Positions 25,082 through 33,159 of a DNA stretch of 42,024 nucleotides are shown piece by piece. Within the stretch, counting starts at the first letter, position 1. Each line of letters begins with the position of its first letter. Made by a program: the position numbers and the translations under genes. The stretch is from an uncultured Lachnospiraceae bacterium (GTDB lineage: Bacteria > Bacillota > Clostridia > Lachnospirales > Lachnospiraceae): assembly GCA_946554445.1 (NCBI GenBank), contig CAMNSD010000037.1:1-42024 (forward strand), in the 5' to 3' direction. The notes under the pieces are model-generated. The model was not told where the DNA came from, did no database searches, and saw nothing but the letters and a program-made list of their open reading frames with translations.

Positions 25082-26923
25082 ATGAAACAGACAAGAGAAG
25101 ATGTAAGAAATATAGCAATCATTGCCCACGTAGATCACGGAAAGACTACCCTAGTGGACGAGTTATTGAAACAAAGTGGCGTATTTAGGGAGAATCAGGA
25201 AGTGGCGGAGCGCGTCATGGACTCCAATGATATCGAAAAAGAACGCGGTATCACGATTCTTTCCAAGAATACCGCCGTCACTTATAAAGGTGTTAAGATT
25301 AATATCATCGACACCCCCGGCCACGCTGATTTCGGCGGCGAGGTGGAGCGTGTCCTTAAAATGGTAAACGGCGTTATCCTGGTGGTGGATGCCTTTGAGG
25401 GCCCCATGCCCCAGACCAAATTCGTCTTAAAGAAAGCGTTGGAACTGGATCTGTCCGTCATCGTGTGCATTAACAAGTGCGACAGACCGGAGGCAAGGCC
25501 GATCCAGGTAGTGGATGAGGTGCTGGAACTTTTTATGGATCTGGATGCCAACGACGAACAGCTTGATTGTCCCTTCGTCTACGCTTCTGCCAAAGCCGGC
25601 ACAGCCAGCACACAGCTTACCGTAAAAGGCGGCGACATGACTCCCCTCTTTGACACCATTATCGAACACATCCCGGCGCCTCAGGGTGATCCCGATGCGG
25701 GCACCCAAGTGCTGATAAGCACCATCGACTACAACGAATATGTGGGCCGTATCGGCGTGGGCAAGGTGGACAACGGTTCCGTCAAAGTCAACCAGGAAGT
25801 GGTCATCGTCAACCACCACGAACCGGACAAACAGAAGAAAGTAAAAATCAGTAAACTCTACGAATATGACGGTCTGAATAAAGTAGAAGTCAAGGAAGCC
25901 GGCATTGGCGCCATCGTGGCGATCTCCGGCATCACCGATATCCATATCGGCGACACCCTCTGCTCCCCCGATGAGCCGAAGCCCATTCCTTTCCAGAAGA
26001 TCTCGGAGCCTACCATTGCCATGCACTTTATTGTCAACGATTCCCCGCTGGCAGGGCAGGAAGGCAGATACGTTACCAGCCGCCATCTGCGGGACAGACT
26101 ATTCCGAGAACTCAACACGGACGTATCCCTGCGGGTGGAGGAAACTGACACCACCGAAGCTTTCAAGGTTTCCGGCCGCGGCGAATTACACCTGTCCGTG
26201 CTAATTGAAAATATGAGACGGGAAGGCTATGAATTTGCTGTCAGCAAAGCTGAGGTATTGTATAAGACAGATGAGAACGGCAAGAAACTGGAACCCATGG
26301 AACTGTGCTATGTGGATGTGCCGGAAGAATTTTCCGGGACCGTCATCGAGAAACTGAGCCTGCGCAAGGGCGAACTGAAAAATATGGGCATGGCTTCCGG
26401 CGGCTATACCCGCTTGGAATTTTCCATCCCCTCCCGTGGTCTCATCGGCTATCGGGGCGAGTTCATGACAGACACGAAAGGAAACGGCATCATGAACACC
26501 ATCTTCGACGGCTACGGCCCATATAAGGGCGATATCCAGTACCGCAAGCAGGGCTCCCTGATCGCCTTCGAGGCAGGAGAAGCTATCACCTACGGTCTCT
26601 TCAACGCCCAAGAGCGAGGCACCCTCTTCATCGGTCCCGGCACCAAAGTCTACTCTGGTATGGTCGTAGGACAAAACGGCAGAGGAGAAGATATCGAGTT
26701 AAATGTGTGTAAGAAAAAACAGCTTACCAACACCCGTTCTTCCAGTGCGGATGAGGCCCTTCGCTTGACACCGCCTAAGGTCTTGAGTTTGGAGCAGGCG
26801 CTTGAGTTTATCGACACGGACGAACTGTTGGAAGTGACGCCGGAAAGCCTGCGGATCCGCAAGAAGATTCTGGATCCCACCCTCAGAAAACGAGCGGCGA
26901 TTTCGGCGGCGGCAAAGAAATAA
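25082..26923 (+). CDS. typA: Translational GTPase TypA/BipA
   Basis: 613 residues, full length. G-domain motifs: G1 AHVDHGKTT, G2 RGITI, G3 DTPGHADFGGE and G4 NKCDRP. EF-G-like domains II, III and V follow, then the BipA-specific C-terminal domain (SADEALRLTPPKVLSLEQAL). It binds ribosomes and aids 50S assembly and translation under stress or cold. A consensus promoter, a structured leader of about 260 nt and a 12-bp tandem repeat precede it. The transcript ends at a strong hairpin about 90 bp downstream. Confidence 0.97.
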   Translation: MKQTREDVRNIAIIAHVDHGKTTLVDELLKQSGVFRENQEVAERVMDSNDIEKERGITILSKNTAVTYKGVKINIIDTPGHADFGGEVERVLKMVNGVILVVDAFEGPMPQTKFVLKKALELDLSVIVCINKCDRPEARPIQVVDEVLELFMDLDANDEQLDCPFVYASAKAGTASTQLTVKGGDMTPLFDTIIEHIPAPQGDPDAGTQVLISTIDYNEYVGRIGVGKVDNGSVKVNQEVVIVNHHEPDKQKKVKISKLYEYDGLNKVEVKEAGIGAIVAISGITDIHIGDTLCSPDEPKPIPFQKISEPTIAMHFIVNDSPLAGQEGRYVTSRHLRDRLFRELNTDVSLRVEETDTTEAFKVSGRGELHLSVLIENMRREGYEFAVSKAEVLYKTDENGKKLEPMELCYVDVPEEFSGTVIEKLSLRKGELKNMGMASGGYTRLEFSIPSRGLIGYRGEFMTDTKGNGIMNTIFDGYGPYKGDIQYRKQGSLIAFEAGEAITYGLFNAQERGTLFIGPGTKVYSGMVVGQNGRGEDIELNVCKKKQLTNTRSSSADEALRLTPPKVLSLEQALEFIDTDELLEVTPESLRIRKKILDPTLRKRAAISAAAKK

Positions 26924-27011
26924 ACTGGAACGGTGTTATATTTGGATGGACTGCAACTGATCGCCACCAAAGAACAATATCATATAGAAAAGAATTTCCC
27001 GAAAAAAACAG

Positions 27012-27047
27012 GGCTGAAATCTCGCTGAGATTTCAGCCTTATTCTTT
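27012..27047. terminator. Terminator of typA, usable in both directions
   Basis: Perfect 12-bp stem GGCTGAAATCTC/GAGATTTCAGCC with a 3-nt loop. T-rich tail TTATTCTTT on plus and TGTTTTTTTC on minus. The minus side also ends the decayed gene at 27039. Confidence 0.88.
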
Positions 27048-27206
27048 ATGCCAACATAGTCTGTATGTCCCCTTTCCCTTTTTTTGAACTAATCCGGTGC
27101 TCTCGCATTGATTTAAAATTCTTTGAAGCTGGCGCAGATTCTTTCCATAAATCTCCTTAATGAATAAAAAAAGCAAGCCTCCTACGGGATTGCCTATAAA
27201 CTCAAT
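27039..27206 (-). pseudogene. C-terminal remnant of an unrecognised, possibly winged-helix, protein
   Basis: A 55-codon open stretch with no usable start codon ends inside the typA terminator. The translation looks protein-like: FIKEIYGKNLRQLQRILNQ, then CESTGLVQKKGKGTYRLCW. The basic turn KKGKGTYRL resembles a winged-helix wing. An in-frame stop lies just upstream (27207-27209). A run of seven T after a weak GCAA...TTGC hairpin also falls inside it (27166-27193). I take it as a broken gene end, not a functional gene. The parent family is unknown. Confidence 0.4.
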
Positions 27207-27576
27207 CTAATACCCATATTATTGTCGGTGGGATTATCGCAGGACGTTGCCCCTTTAGTGGGGTATTGCTACGGGGCAAATTATTTTAACAATCCTCTGC
27301 ATAGTGATGTATCTACAGGACCTAAAAGCAGATAGCCGTTAGCATCATATCAAAGAACCCTTCATCAGGCTTATCTTGCGTGATAAATCTGATAAAGGGT
27401 TCTCTCATCTCCCACACCGCTTTCCGAAATGCCATGATCTAGCCTATTTTCGAAAAGGACAAATCATAGTGACAGACTCCTTCTCATGACCGCCGTTTGC
27501 CAACCTGTGTATCACCTTACGTTCTCGCAATCGTTTCTCTGCAATATTGCGCTTAATAACCTGGTAAAAATGCGAT
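27207..27576. other. Gene-poor stretch with hairpins and faint coding remnants
   Basis: No intact gene seen. Two inverted repeats stand out. TTGCCCC/GGGGCAA (27247-27253 with 27273-27279) has a second GGGG inside that could pair instead. The other is a long imperfect hairpin at 27355-27402 (GAACCC...GGGTTC with ATCAG/CTGAT and TTATC/GATAA further in). On the minus strand a 37-codon frame (27322-27435, MAFRKAVWEMREPF...) crosses that hairpin. Another open stretch ends at 27444 (QVIKRNIAEKRLRERKVIH, then RLANGGHEKESVTMICPFRK). Both look like debris of former genes. Confidence 0.4.
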
Positions 27577-28011
27577 TTATCGTTTTCTTTGCACCAACAA
27601 TTTTATGCCTAATATAAACGTAAAGCCGCCAAGTAATATGAAAAATAGCCATATAACATTCCAATATATTGAAGTCACATCAAACATCCACAATAATAGA
27701 TTATTCCAAAACTCCAAGCCAATTGCAATAGCGAATAAATCAAATAACAGATAGACACCACCAAACAAATATATCCATCGCCACCAATAATTTATCCGCT
27801 TGTTCTTTACAAATGTAATAATTCCTAAAATACAAAGTATGGCTAATATTCCCATCAATACAAAATAAAATATTCCTTTATTTTCCAAGATTCCAATCCA
27901 AAACTTAGCATAAGAGATTCTATCTATTAATCCCCAGATTCTATGTAAATGAAATAAGCCAAAAGCTACAAAGAACCAAGGTTCCCATACAAACACTTTC
28001 TTTTCAAGCAT
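27577..28011 (-). CDS. Small four-span membrane protein of unknown function
   Basis: 144 residues from the ATG at 28011 (GAGG 6 nt upstream). An in-frame TTG at 28032 is an alternative start. Four hydrophobic segments (about 10-27, 43-66, 75-98, 112-138) are rich in Trp and Phe, with basic residues at the turn (KNKRINYWWRW) and the end (QRKR). I do not recognise the family. It is the last gene of the long minus-strand accessory series. A remnant ferredoxin 3' end lies directly upstream. Confidence 0.6.
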   Translation of the reverse strand: MLEKKVFVWEPWFFVAFGLFHLHRIWGLIDRISYAKFWIGILENKGIFYFVLMGILAILCILGIITFVKNKRINYWWRWIYLFGGVYLLFDLFAIAIGLEFWNNLLLWMFDVTSIYWNVIWLFFILLGGFTFILGIKLLVQRKR

Positions 28012-28045
28012 ATGCTCCCTCTCAAAATCCAATCTAATTCATCCT

Positions 28046-28135
28046 TTACAATATCAATGCCTTTTTAGGACAAAGCCTTGAACATCTACTACAGCCAATA
28101 CACTTGTCCTAATCTATTTGAGGTGCCTCTAAATA
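28046..28135 (-). pseudogene. Remnant 3' end of a ferredoxin gene
   Basis: On the minus strand the sequence translates as APQID-stop-DKCIGCSRCSRLCPKKALIL, then a stop. It is the C-terminal [4Fe-4S] half of the intact ferredoxin at 36550-36735, with roughly a dozen base differences over the shared 90 bp and a Tyr codon turned into TAG. No N-terminal half exists here. It lies between the GNAT gene and the small membrane protein. Confidence 0.8.
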
Positions 28136-28136
28136 T

Positions 28137-28670
28137 TTATTCGTTATGGTTTCGTTTGGCATACACATATGTATCTTTCCAAATTGGTTTTTCAGCTTCA
28201 TCTTTCCAGAAATATACATTTTTCCGAAAATGGGCTTCTCTCTGAAATCCTAACATCTCAAGTAAATTCCATGATCTCTTATTGTCCGGATCACATTCCG
28301 CATATATTCTATGTACACCATTTGAAAATGCTTGTTGTACTAAAGCCCTGCAGCTTTCAGCAGCATATCCTTGTCCCCAGTAATTTCGATTAAATACATA
28401 TCCCATTTCCAATGCATTAAAATCACGTTTTCCCATATATATATTTCCGATCATTTTATGGGATTTTTTCAATTCAACAGCCACCATTTCATCTGTACCA
28501 ATACGCCACGCAAGATTTTTTTTCGTTTCATCAAGAGTCAGCGGTTTATATGGTTCATATTTCACAACTTCCATATCAGATAAATATTCAAACAAGTCAT
28601 GTACATCCTCTTTCCTGTATCTTCTTAAAATTAATCTTTCCGTTTCTGCTATGATCATTTTGCTGTCCAT
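28137..28670 (-). CDS. GNAT N-acetyltransferase, RimJ/RimL type
   Basis: 177 residues from the ATG at 28670 (AGGA site about 9 nt upstream; earlier in-frame starts overlap the flavodoxin gene). The start TERLILRRYRKEDVHDLFEY and the acetyl-CoA motif RNYWGQGYAAES are typical of acetyltransferases of ribosomal-protein N-termini and of small metabolites. The C-terminal RSWNLLEMLGFQREAHFRKN is the family's conserved N-LGF strand. The protein appears intact. Substrate unknown. Confidence 0.88.
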   Translation of the reverse strand: MDSKMIIAETERLILRRYRKEDVHDLFEYLSDMEVVKYEPYKPLTLDETKKNLAWRIGTDEMVAVELKKSHKMIGNIYMGKRDFNALEMGYVFNRNYWGQGYAAESCRALVQQAFSNGVHRIYAECDPDNKRSWNLLEMLGFQREAHFRKNVYFWKDEAEKPIWKDTYVYAKRNHNE

Positions 28671-28705
28671 GTCATTCTTTCCTGTTCCTTTCGCCAAAAC
28701 CTTTC

Positions 28706-29056
28706 TCATTCCTCCGAAAACGCACAAATCTTATTGCAAAATTCTATAATTTCATCTCTTCTTTGCTCCACTGCATCTTTATATTCCACTGAACATAAAC
28801 CTAAACTACCACAACATTCTACCTCTAAATGCCCATAAAAATGTTCAATGCTTTCAAAAATGCGCTGGCATTCTCTCATGCTTGTTCCTGTTCTCAATGC
28901 CACCACATAGCCCTTTTTCCCCGCGCTCAAAGCTGCATGCGGCTCATGGGTATTACACCAAGGAGTACATCTATCAATAAAAGCCTTAAACTGCCCGGGA
29001 ATGTCTGCCGTTGCTCCATTTCTGACAGGACTACAATTCATCACTAAAGCTTTCAT
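28706..29056 (-). CDS. Flavodoxin-like oxidoreductase with deleted middle
   Basis: 116 residues. The N-terminus MKALVMNCSPVRNGATA is the phosphate-binding strand-loop of NADPH-dependent FMN reductase/flavodoxin-fold proteins, and the C-terminal part (IPGQFKAFIDRCTPWCNTHE, GKKGYVVALRTG) matches the end of that family. The family usually has about 55-65 residues between these parts, including the second flavin loop with a CxxC segment; here they are joined directly in frame. It is therefore probably non-functional or strongly altered. The leader before the ATG carries the shared motif seen at other junctions. Stop to next start is 35 bp. Confidence 0.7.
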   Translation of the reverse strand: MKALVMNCSPVRNGATADIPGQFKAFIDRCTPWCNTHEPHAALSAGKKGYVVALRTGTSMRECQRIFESIEHFYGHLEVECCGSLGLCSVEYKDAVEQRRDEIIEFCNKICAFSEE

Positions 29057-29170
29057 TTCGTTCGCCCTCTACAATCCCGACTCATCTAATCAACGCTCAG
29101 TTGTTAATTTTCGTTATCACAAACGCTTTGAGACGTTTTATGGCATCATGATATTCCACCTAATCCCACT

Positions 29171-29890
29171 TTATATAATTTCCCTTTTCAATTTGATATA
29201 AATACCCACAAAACAAGTATATGGTTTAATAATCTTATCAAAGTGCTGCCTATCATCGAGCGCGAATTTTTTATTTGTTGCAAACCAATCATCCCACGCC
29301 TCGCTGAAACAATCCATTTCCCATGTTTTCACCGACGCAATCCTATCATTTTCACCGATGAGTTCTTTCCAGAGTTTCGGGCTTTTGAACATATAGGCAT
29401 CATCTCCAAGCCAATCGGAAAGAAGTTCTTCTGCACGGCCTGTAAATTCCTCTTTCAGACCGGGGATTCCAATCAAAATGACTCCTTCATCTTGCATAAA
29501 GGGCAAAATCTTTTCCTGAAAAAATCCCTTACTTCCCGCAAAATAATGATAAGAATCAATACTAATCAGGACACGGAATTGCTTTTTTTCAAAATGAAGA
29601 TTGTTCGCATCTTCACAAATAGGCGTTATCTGATTACCAACGCCCCATGCAGCAAACCGTTTCCTATTTTCTTCCGCACTTACCCATAAATCATTTGCAA
29701 AAACCCTCGCTCCGGTCTCTTTCGCAATGATAAGACTTGTCAATCCCGTTCCGCATCCTAAATCGAGAACCATATCGTTGGGAACTAGCTCTAAGGGATA
29801 TTTATCAAACAGTTCTGCTAATATCCTTACGCTATTGGGGCCCATCATAGTTTCCGCCGAAATATATTCCTTATAATCCACAATATTCAT
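29171..29890 (-). CDS. Class I SAM-dependent methyltransferase
   Basis: 239 residues. Motif I is VLDLGCGTGLTSLIIAKETG (about 42-61), followed by the acidic motif II end (FANDLW). The post-core shows LISIDSYHYFAGSKGFF. The N-terminus (NIVDYKEYISAETMMGPNSV) matches Clostridial small-molecule methyltransferases of unknown target. Complete and apparently intact. A GGGGG-containing ribosome site upstream of the ATG lies within the remnant of a DUF3781 gene end. Confidence 0.85.
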   Translation of the reverse strand: MNIVDYKEYISAETMMGPNSVRILAELFDKYPLELVPNDMVLDLGCGTGLTSLIIAKETGARVFANDLWVSAEENRKRFAAWGVGNQITPICEDANNLHFEKKQFRVLISIDSYHYFAGSKGFFQEKILPFMQDEGVILIGIPGLKEEFTGRAEELLSDWLGDDAYMFKSPKLWKELIGENDRIASVKTWEMDCFSEAWDDWFATNKKFALDDRQHFDKIIKPYTCFVGIYIKLKREII

Positions 29891-29893
29891 ATA

Positions 29894-29965
29894 CTATCCC
29901 CCTTCTACCGTTTTCTTTTCCTTATGTGCCGTAACAATTGTGTAACTATGTGCATTTACCGTTAA
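29894..29965 (-). pseudogene. Remnant 3' end of a DUF3781 gene
   Basis: Translates as TLTVNAHSYTIVTAHKEKK and a short tail, then a stop at 29894. This is the C-terminus of the intact DUF3781 gene at 35706-35957 (ILTVNAYSYTIITAHKADN). The rest of the gene is missing, and the end of the DinB-like gene runs into it (overlap at 29962-29965). It supplies the ribosome-binding region of the methyltransferase that follows. Confidence 0.75.
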
Positions 29966-30615
29966 AGTATCTTGTTTCTTATACGCAAACTTGCTTCTAT
30001 GTGCATAATCCAATGTCTTGAAAATGGCATTTGTATTAACCCTCGAATATCTTTACCGCACCAATAATCAATAAGCCAAATTGCATTTTCATCATGACTT
30101 ACAACATTTAATAATTTTAGGTGTTCTTTTCTTTCTTCTGACACTTTCTTTTTCAATTCATCATAGGATAAACTACTGATTATCTTTTCGGTGCTATCCT
30201 TTACCTCAAAAATATATGAATAAAGTTCTTTCATATTAAGTTGCCTTGAAAAATCTGCGATCTGTTCTTTTACAAGTTCATTTCCCGTTGTAATGATAGG
30301 CGAATTAATACGTTCTTGATAATTGCCCGAAAAAAACACTTGCTGGTTTTCACTTATCAATGTGTGTGCAACTATATCTTCGATACGGAAAATATGCCAA
30401 ATTGAATATGCAATTGTTTTACAATGATAACCATCTGCGTTTATAAATGGAATCGCATTAAAGTCTTCTCTACTTAATTCCTCATTAAATGATGATAAAG
30501 TTCTCATTAACTGATTTCGCAAATCAAACAATGTGCCAATACCTGCTTCATAGGTATCTTTCTTTTTGATTTGTGTTTGCATTGTTTTGTTTAGTTCAGA
30601 CCATAATTTATTCAT
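29962..30615 (-). CDS. DinB-like four-helix protein
   Basis: 217 residues from the ATG at 30615 (GGAGGAGCAGGA just upstream; an in-frame TTG at 30666 is an alternative). All-helical. The segment YHCKTIAYSIWHIFRIEDIV (about 84-103) has the conserved His of the DinB/YfiT metal-binding helix bundle, and HWIMHIEASLRIRN near the end fits the third metal His. The family includes thiol-dependent transferases and damage-inducible proteins; the role here is unknown. Its last codons run into a DUF3781 remnant, so the native C-terminus may have been replaced. Confidence 0.65.
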   Translation of the reverse strand: MNKLWSELNKTMQTQIKKKDTYEAGIGTLFDLRNQLMRTLSSFNEELSREDFNAIPFINADGYHCKTIAYSIWHIFRIEDIVAHTLISENQQVFFSGNYQERINSPIITTGNELVKEQIADFSRQLNMKELYSYIFEVKDSTEKIISSLSYDELKKKVSEERKEHLKLLNVVSHDENAIWLIDYWCGKDIRGLIQMPFSRHWIMHIEASLRIRNKIL

Positions 30616-30712
30616 AGTTTCCTGCTCCTCCGCTGCAAAATACAGCGATATTGCCTTGTCTATCAACCCTATACCATTTCACAGCTGCATCTATGCGATA
30701 ATCCGTTCGCAT
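30608..30712 (-). pseudogene. N-terminal remnant of an unrecognised gene
   Basis: A 34-codon frame starting MRTDYRIDAAVKWYRVDRQG and running NIAVFCSGGAGNYE before a stop. The start looks like the beginning of a longer protein. It ends where the ribosome site of the DinB-like gene begins (frames overlap by 8 bp), as if one gene's start had been joined to the next gene's leader. Family not recognised. Confidence 0.4.
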
Positions 30713-30818
30713 CCCTACAATCACAATCCTTCAGTCAAATAAACTAGAATTTATCCGCCATCCAGGACACTCTCAATAATATGATCTTCACATACCTGTT
30801 ATCACCTTTAGCATCCCA

Positions 30819-31513
30819 TTATCTTTTCTTAAAATCAGCTGTTGAAGATATACTTCCCGATAAATGGGAAGAAAGTTCATGCACAAATTTCAAAAAATAT
30901 GAGTTCTTTGTATTATTTCCTAAATCGCTGTCAAGCCACCACAAGATATTAAAAAGAATATTCTCAATTTGCGCTATACACCTATCAATGATACGAGATT
31001 TATCGCCATTGGCAGCAAAGTAATTCATAAAGCAATAATAAACTTCAAAAATGGAATAGCTATAGTGAGCGATCGTATGAGATATACTATCCTTTTCCTC
31101 TAGTTCGGAAAAGTATTCTTCACTTACTACATCATAATCTTCTTTTGAAAAATGTATAGAAGCAAGATATTCAGAGTCATCATGACTATCAAAAATACTT
31201 GCAATCTGATTACACATCTCACAATAAACTTTCAATTGGGATATGGCCTTTCTGCAGACAATTCCCACTGCTTCTTCACATACTCAAATCCATTTTTTAA
31301 TTCGGAAAAAGGGGTTAAGCTTTCAAAACTTAATATTTGAGAAACAAACGGTTCTATCCATGATTGCGTAAAAAACAGTAGATTTTCCAACTGTTCAAAT
31401 GTATATTTTTCACTGTTCAAAATACTTTGGAGTGCCAGACTGAGTTGATTTTGCATCTGGCTATACATTTCTTCATTTGAAAACTCAATCTCGTCTGGTA
31501 TAAAGTGAAACAT
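30819..31513 (-). pseudogene. Hypothetical protein split by a frameshift
   Basis: Two overlapping frames (31513-31232 and 31268-30819) look like one gene. The first starts MFHFIPDEIEFSNEEMY after GGGGAGG and ends KKQWELSAERPYPN; the second continues with AISQLKVYCEMCNQIASIFD. A one-base shift near 31240-31260 would join them into a helical protein of about 230 residues. No start with a ribosome site is seen for the second frame. The family is not recognised. A genuine two-gene overlap is possible but less likely. Confidence 0.55.
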
Positions 31514-31584
31514 ATAAAATTTCCTCCCCAATCCTGACTTCCTCTCTGCTTCGCCGCCTTACAAACAGGCCGTTGTATGATTGA

Positions 31585-31842
31585 TCAATCATTGTGGAAG
31601 CTGCTAAATTCTTTCAATTCCTTTTTGGTATCTTCTGAAAGTCTGTTATATTCTGTATCATGAATTGCTCCCTCTAAGGTATATAAATGCACCAGACACA
31701 CATTTGGATATTTCTGCTTTAGCTTAAGAAATGCATCTTTTGCACCTGTCTCAATCAGTTTCTCAGAAGATTCAATGCCAACCGATATTAGCTTTCTTTC
31801 CATTTCTTTACCAATATTCATCATGGATGTTAATTCTGACAT
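31585..31842 (-). CDS. TfoX/Sxy C-terminal domain protein
   Basis: 85 residues that make up exactly the C-terminal domain of TfoX/Sxy competence regulators: LTSMMNIGKEMERKLISVGI, then KLKQKYPNVCLVHLYTLEGA and LSEDTKKELKEF. Stand-alone copies of this domain are common in Clostridia; it is a helix-hairpin-helix-like fold with possible nucleic-acid binding. No N-terminal TfoX domain is present. Its leader carries the shared junction motif (GATAAAGCGGAATC, minus strand). Start GAGAGGTAGGAATCTAT-ATG. Confidence 0.85.
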   Translation of the reverse strand: MSELTSMMNIGKEMERKLISVGIESSEKLIETGAKDAFLKLKQKYPNVCLVHLYTLEGAIHDTEYNRLSEDTKKELKEFSSFHND

Positions 31843-31889
31843 ATAGATTCCTACCTCTCCTGGATATCCTTACCCTTTCAGATTCCGCT

Positions 31890-32129
31890 TTATCTAATCA
31901 GAGCCTCCGCCTTCCCATAGTCATTCTTATGAACAAATATTTTATATTCATACGAATAATCCTGATTGATTCCAAATCTGCCGGTATGGCTCCTTGCTGA
32001 TGCACTCTGGAGGTTGGTTGTTTTCACGACATAGTCAATATGGTTATCCGCCAGGACATTCCGGATATCTGATTGCCGCTTCATATCCATTGTCACGATA
32101 AGTTCTCTTCGATTGAAAATAGTAATCAT
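31890..32129 (-). CDS. DUF2007-like small protein
   Basis: 79 residues: MITIFNRRELIVTMDMKRQ followed by LADNHIDYVVKTTN and YKIFVHKNDYGKAEALIR. It fits the ferredoxin-like fold of DUF2007/putative signal-transducing proteins of unknown role. Its ATG overlaps the stop of the upstream GNAT gene in the classic ATGA arrangement, and its ribosome site (AAGGGGG) lies inside that gene's last codons. Confidence 0.65.
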   Translation of the reverse strand: MITIFNRRELIVTMDMKRQSDIRNVLADNHIDYVVKTTNLQSASARSHTGRFGINQDYSYEYKIFVHKNDYGKAEALIR

Positions 32130-32539
32130 AGTTCCCCCTTATGTGCTGTGTTCATCTTATAACTATATTGCAATAAATTATAACAACATCCATCTTTGCA
32201 ATATTGAATCAGGCCTTGAAGAATCTGCTTCCCAAATCCCTTTCCCACATAATCCGGCCCCAGACATATTCCCGTTTCCTGATATATATAGGGTTCGATT
32301 TCTTCTACCCCCGCAAACCCGATTGCCCTGCCGCTTGATTTTTCATAAACCAAATAAGTATCATGCTCTTTTTGAAATGTAATCGTTTTCCTGATTCTTA
32401 TCCTGGCATCCTCTTCACTTGTCACAATATCCCATGCCATATATCTTGCACTTTCCGGCCTTGACAAGACATTATCGTACATTTCTTTCCAATCTGAAAA
32501 CTTTGCCTTATCAAGAATAAGACTCTGCGTTTCAATCAT
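32126..32539 (-). CDS. GNAT acetyltransferase truncated and fused to a DUF3781 tail
   Basis: 137 residues. A normal GNAT start and core (IGFAGVEEIEPYIYQETGI; acetyl-CoA loop YVGKGFGKQILQ) break off after LIQYC. The last strand and helix of the fold, usually another 35-45 residues, are missing. The end reads NLLQYSYKMNTAHKGEL, which parallels the DUF3781 C-terminus AYSYTIITAHK. The bases of that section also resemble the DUF3781 gene end. It appears to be a chimera of two broken genes. Acetyltransferase activity is doubtful. Confidence 0.7.
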   Translation of the reverse strand: MIETQSLILDKAKFSDWKEMYDNVLSRPESARYMAWDIVTSEEDARIRIRKTITFQKEHDTYLVYEKSSGRAIGFAGVEEIEPYIYQETGICLGPDYVGKGFGKQILQGLIQYCKDGCCYNLLQYSYKMNTAHKGEL

Positions 32540-32552
32540 ATCATAATATCCC

Positions 32553-33146
32553 TCACCCTTCGGATTTCAAGTTGCCTTTTTGTATATGATCCTGGATAAT
32601 CTGTTCTGTCACTTCAAATATCTTTTCCGAACCTAGTTTTGTTTTGCCCTGTCTTGTATACACCTGCTTAGCCGTAACATCATGTTCCCGCCAGTCGCCG
32701 CCATCATTACTGTTATTCAAAATGAGGGGCTGGAAGTTATCCATCGCATGGGCAAATCTGGATTCCGCCGTCTCATATGCCTCAAACTCATCAAACAAGG
32801 CAATAAACTCCTGTCTCTGGTCTTCCGGAAGAATCGAAAATATACGTTCTTTTGCGGCATCCTCCCTGGCTTTTTGTGTGAGCAGACTTTCTGCATCATA
32901 AGCATATGTATCTCCTGCATCAATTTCCACGATATCATGAAGCAGACACATAAGCATTACCTTTGCAATATCTACTTTTTCATTTGCATATTCCCTGAAT
33001 AGATATGCCATTATCGCCATATGCCAGGAATGTTCGGCGTCATTTTCGTTCCTGCCGTTACCGGACAAATGTGTTTGTCTGAAGATATTTTTTGTCTTGT
33101 CTATTTCCAAGGCAAACGCCAATTGCTTTTCTATCCGTGAATTCAT
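32553..33146 (-). CDS. HD-domain hydrolase (YfbR/nucleotidase-like)
   Basis: 197 residues from the ATG at 33146 (GGAGG 7 nt upstream). Metal-binding HD motifs: the first His in NDAEHSWHMAIMA, then CLLHDIVEIDAGDTYAYD with the HD pair and downstream acidic residues, and a final Asp in HAMDNFQPL. This layout matches HD hydrolases of the YfbR/5'-deoxynucleotidase and HDDC2 group, so a nucleoside monophosphate is a likely substrate. The upstream flavodoxin stop is 13 bp away. Confidence 0.88.
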   Translation of the reverse strand: MNSRIEKQLAFALEIDKTKNIFRQTHLSGNGRNENDAEHSWHMAIMAYLFREYANEKVDIAKVMLMCLLHDIVEIDAGDTYAYDAESLLTQKAREDAAKERIFSILPEDQRQEFIALFDEFEAYETAESRFAHAMDNFQPLILNNSNDGGDWREHDVTAKQVYTRQGKTKLGSEKIFEVTEQIIQDHIQKGNLKSEG

Positions 33147-33159
33147 TGCATTACCTCCA

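Noticed and set aside
25427..26086. A 219-codon minus-strand open frame
   Set aside because: Antisense to typA, which is intact and full length.
27166..27193. A possible terminator (GCAA...TTGC with T7) suggesting a small RNA on the minus strand
   Set aside because: The stem is short with a large bulge, and it lies inside a protein-like coding remnant. Not strong enough to call a separate feature.
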